A stretch of 7,465 nt of DNA from Patescibacteria group bacterium (GTDB lineage: Bacteria; Patescibacteriota; Patescibacteriia; JAACEG01; JAGUWE01), in contig JAGUWE010000122.1 in NCBI GenBank assembly GCA_020062525.1, forward strand, positions 1 to 7,465, read 5' to 3'. The notes beneath the pieces were generated by a model, which saw only the letters and a list, made by a program, of their open reading frames with translations, was not told the DNA's origin and made no database searches. A program made the position numbers and the translations under genes. This document shows, one piece after another, positions 5,435 through 7,465 of the stretch. Numbering within the stretch: the stretch's first letter is position 1; every line of letters begins with the position of its first letter.

Positions 5435-5460
5435 ATCCTGCCAAGAGCAGGATTTTTCTT
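5435..5460 (+). terminator. Intrinsic terminator after the 66-aa gene
   Basis: ATCCTGC (5435-5441) pairs with GCAGGAT (5447-5453) around a CAAGA loop, giving a 7-bp stem followed directly by a T-rich run (TTTTTCTT). It begins 14 nt after the stop codon of the 66-aa gene. It is the clearest classical terminator in the window. Confidence 0.88.
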
Positions 5461-5477
5461 TCCTAAATTTTTGGGTG

Positions 5478-5506
5478 TTGCCAAAAAGAGAAATTTGGTG
5501 TAAGAT
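5478..5506 (+). promoter_or_regulatory. Promoter for the AAA+ ATPase gene
   Basis: TTGCCA (5478-5483) and TAAGAT (5501-5506) are separated by 17 nt. The pair lies between the terminator of the 66-aa gene and the ATPase ATG, where a promoter is needed. Transcription would start near 5513, about 30 nt before the start codon. No Shine-Dalgarno sequence precedes that ATG. Confidence 0.6.
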
Positions 5507-5542
5507 AAAATTAACCGAAATTTTTTAATTATTTTTAAAACT

Positions 5543-7363
5543 ATGCCCGAAAAATTTGAGTATTTTCCCAAATCAGCGGAAGAACTTTCCGGAAAAATGA
5601 TTGAGCGATTGAAAAGGGAGAATGTTGGCAGGGAAGGGGAAACTAAAAAAGAGAAAATAATGCCCGAACAAGTTCAGCCAGGAGCATTGGAACTTTCAGA
5701 TTTAGTTGTGGAAAAAGAGGACTTACTTCAGGCTATTGGAGCGAGTGAAAAATTGTTGAAAGAAAAAGAAAAAGGTGAAGAAGCAATCTTGTCCCAGGAT
5801 GAAATTATAGAAGCATTGGACGAAATTGAAAATTTTGACGCAAGAAGCTTTGGCCAGCGGCTTGATTCAGCGCAAAGCATTCAAAATTCAATTGAAGAAA
5901 ATAAAAAACAACTTTTAGAAGTCAAAGAAAGAATAGGAGAACTGGCAAATAAGCCCGAAATAACCAAAGCTTACCAAAAACATCTGCAGGAAAAAATTAA
6001 AACCATTCATTTTGCCCGCCAGGTAAAGGGACTCCAATTACTTTCGGAAAAGATTAATTTATCCGAAACCAAACTTTTGGCGCATCGCAACGATGAAGAT
6101 TTGAAACTAACTAAAGCGGACAAAAAAGTTCTTGAAAAAAATGAAATAATCCGCCAAAAAGCAGGTGAAAAGGCAGAAGGGTTTATGAATAACCCCGAAG
6201 TTTATTACGAGGTCAACCGCCGTGAGCTTTTGGATTATCGCCGCCAGCTTCTCAAAGATGGATTTGTGGAAACACCAAGCGTCAAAAAAGAAATTGCCGA
6301 AATTTTTGGCCATTTGGAACTGGGCATTCCGGTATTTTTGCGCGGCCATCTTGGCGCCGGCAAAACCGAAATTCTTCTTCATACTGCCAGAAAGTATTAT
6401 GGCGTGGAGCCGGAGTTTATTTCCGGTTCAGAAGAAGCAACTAAATATGACATTTATGGCAGGACCCAAATAGGAGCAAGAGGTGAAGAAGATAAAATTA
6501 AAGAATTTAAACTGCGTTTAGATGAGTTTAAAACAATGTGTCCCGAGATTAAAGGCAAAGAGTTAAAAGCAGTGGAAAAGCAATATTATGACGAAATTGT
6601 GGTCAAAGGCCAAACAACCAGTTTTTTCCAATACGGGCCATTAGTGCGGGCAATGAAAGAAGGCAAGCCAGTTTTGATTGACGAAATTGACGGCATTCCT
6701 CATTCAATTTTGATGCGGATTAATCATGTTTTAACCAGAAAAGCCGGCGATATTGTAAAAATTCAGGAAAACGGCGGCGAGGAAATTAAAATTAAAGAAG
6801 GGTTCTGCGTGATGGCAACCGGCAATATCAAGTCCGTCAAATACAAACGCGAAGAGCTGGATGCGGCCTTTTTATCGCGCTGGTGGTCCAGTGAGATTAA
6901 ATATCTGCCACCGGACGAAACACTGAAAATTTTGACCGCGTCTTTAATTGACAAAAGAGGAACTTTAGAATTAAAAGACAAAGAAGATTTAGAGGGAATA
7001 AAACGATTAACCCAAGCGGCTGAAGAAATTCAGAAAATATTTAGCGGCGAGAAAACCGATGTTTTCGGCGAGGGCGGGGATGCGGCTAGGGGAATCTCAG
7101 CTTCATTGGAAAAATCAGTGCTTTCAATGCGAGACCTCTGGAATATCGTCAAGCCCTGGAAAGCACGCCATTTTGACAAGCCCTTGGACGAATATATTTA
7201 CATCGAATTTATAAAAAAAGCCACCGTGCCCAAGGATCAAATTTATCTTACCCAGCTTTTCTGTCGTTTTGGTTTTTTTAAGGATTGGGACGCGGAGCAA
7301 TTCGGCATTGCAGGTTTGGATAAAAAGAAATTAGACGCTTTTAAAGCCAAGAAATCCAAATAA
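5543..7363 (+). CDS. AAA+ ATPase of MoxR/AAA_5 type with long coiled-coil N-terminus
   Basis: This 606-aa protein has two parts. Residues 1-215 are highly charged and helical, with probable coiled coils (about 55-90, 105-135 and 140-210). Residues 240-545 form an AAA+ module: Walker A GHLGAGKT (268-275), YDIYGRTQI (302-310), QYGPLVRAM (363-371), Walker B PVLIDEID (376-383), sensor-1 ATGN (425-428), an arginine-finger candidate Arg446 in LDAAFLSRW, and a possible sensor-2 Arg530 in LSMRDLW. The pattern fits the MoxR/CbbQ/NorQ/midasin branch, whose members remodel partner proteins, often with a VWA-domain protein. A charged insert of about 45 residues (313-358) separates two core motifs. There is no membrane segment, so it is probably cytosolic. 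It has its own promoter and is followed 37 nt later by another gene, a likely partner. The substrate is unknown. Confidence 0.88.
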   Translation: MPEKFEYFPKSAEELSGKMIERLKRENVGREGETKKEKIMPEQVQPGALELSDLVVEKEDLLQAIGASEKLLKEKEKGEEAILSQDEIIEALDEIENFDARSFGQRLDSAQSIQNSIEENKKQLLEVKERIGELANKPEITKAYQKHLQEKIKTIHFARQVKGLQLLSEKINLSETKLLAHRNDEDLKLTKADKKVLEKNEIIRQKAGEKAEGFMNNPEVYYEVNRRELLDYRRQLLKDGFVETPSVKKEIAEIFGHLELGIPVFLRGHLGAGKTEILLHTARKYYGVEPEFISGSEEATKYDIYGRTQIGARGEEDKIKEFKLRLDEFKTMCPEIKGKELKAVEKQYYDEIVVKGQTTSFFQYGPLVRAMKEGKPVLIDEIDGIPHSILMRINHVLTRKAGDIVKIQENGGEEIKIKEGFCVMATGNIKSVKYKREELDAAFLSRWWSSEIKYLPPDETLKILTASLIDKRGTLELKDKEDLEGIKRLTQAAEEIQKIFSGEKTDVFGEGGDAARGISASLEKSVLSMRDLWNIVKPWKARHFDKPLDEYIYIEFIKKATVPKDQIYLTQLFCRFGFFKDWDAEQFGIAGLDKKKLDAFKAKKSK

Positions 7364-7399
7364 CAATATTTTTTATTTTTGAACTTTTATTGATTTCCT

Positions 7400-7465
7400 A
7401 TGCGCTTTCGCCCCGAACAACTAATTGACGAACTCTACGGCCCGCCCAAGAAGGAAGGCCAGAAG
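7400..7465 (+). CDS. Start of a further gene, cut by the window end
   Basis: An ATG at 7400 opens a frame of 22 codons that is still open at the last base: MRFRPEQLIDELYGPPKKEG and two more residues. The spacer from the ATPase stop is 37 nt, AT-rich and without a hairpin, so the two genes are probably cotranscribed. The codons are rich in GC-ending triplets, like those of the ATPase gene. Too little is visible to name a family. By analogy with MoxR-type loci a VWA-domain or other partner protein would be plausible, but nothing in these 22 residues shows it. Confidence 0.6.
   Translation, partial: MRFRPEQLIDELYGPPKKEGQK

Noticed and set aside
5296..5571. Minus-strand ORF of 91 aa with hydrophobic stretches over the 66-aa gene and its terminator
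   Set aside because: It crosses the terminator and promoter of the + strand units and its hydrophobic look comes from the reverse complement of lysine/glutamate codons. No minus-strand promoter or Shine-Dalgarno sequence was seen.
6107..6473. ORFs in other frames inside the ATPase gene (minus 6107-6382, plus 6222-6473)
   Set aside because: Both sit inside the conserved ATPase coding frame and have low-complexity or composition-driven sequences.
6763..6981. Minus-strand ORF of 72 aa opposite the sensor-1/arginine-finger region
   Set aside because: Antisense to strongly conserved AAA+ motifs, with no recognisable protein.

Overview
The window looks like a chromosomal piece of an AT-rich bacterium from the Candidate Phyla Radiation (Patescibacteria), most likely Parcubacteria-like. 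The basis is indirect: AT-rich, lysine-rich coding, compact genes, most starts without a Shine-Dalgarno sequence, a shortened spc-operon tail, and a large coiled-coil AAA+ ATPase next to housekeeping genes. The lineage is inferred, because no rRNA is present. TGA acts as a stop (adk, recO) and no gene needs TGA read as an amino acid, so the TGA-to-glycine code of Gracilibacteria/Absconditabacteria is unlikely.

Layout, all genes on the + strand. 1-63: seven exact copies of a 9-bp tandem repeat, ending 8 nt before rplO. 72-2073: rplO (ribosomal protein L15), secY (translocon channel) and an unrecognised 84-aa charged helical protein, tightly packed. 2073-2107: a 16-bp perfect hairpin, probably a terminator or attenuator. 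2141-3585: adk-like kinase and map (methionine aminopeptidase); a short palindromic repeat supplies the last adk codons and stop. 3586-3779: a GC-rich, strongly structured intergenic element in AT-rich surroundings. 3780-4226: ruvX/yqgF. 4227-4354: a second intergenic spacer with inverted repeats. 4355-5146: recO. 5221-5421: a small unknown gene with its own promoter, a strong Shine-Dalgarno sequence and an intrinsic terminator. 5543-7363: a 606-aa AAA+ ATPase of the MoxR/AAA_5 type with its own promoter. 7400 to the end: the first 22 codons of another gene, probably cotranscribed with the ATPase.

The first half is the classical ribosomal-protein/secretion/maturation cluster. L15 builds the large subunit, SecY exports proteins, Adk balances adenine nucleotides and Map trims initiator methionine. 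infA, rpmJ and rpsM, which often follow map, do not follow here; nucleic-acid maintenance genes (ruvX, recO) do. The least understood parts are the 5221 mini-gene, the ATPase with its truncated partner, and the structured intergenic elements. I did not find a clear-cut new defence or mobile system. The ATPase locus and the GC-rich element are the best candidates for something undescribed.
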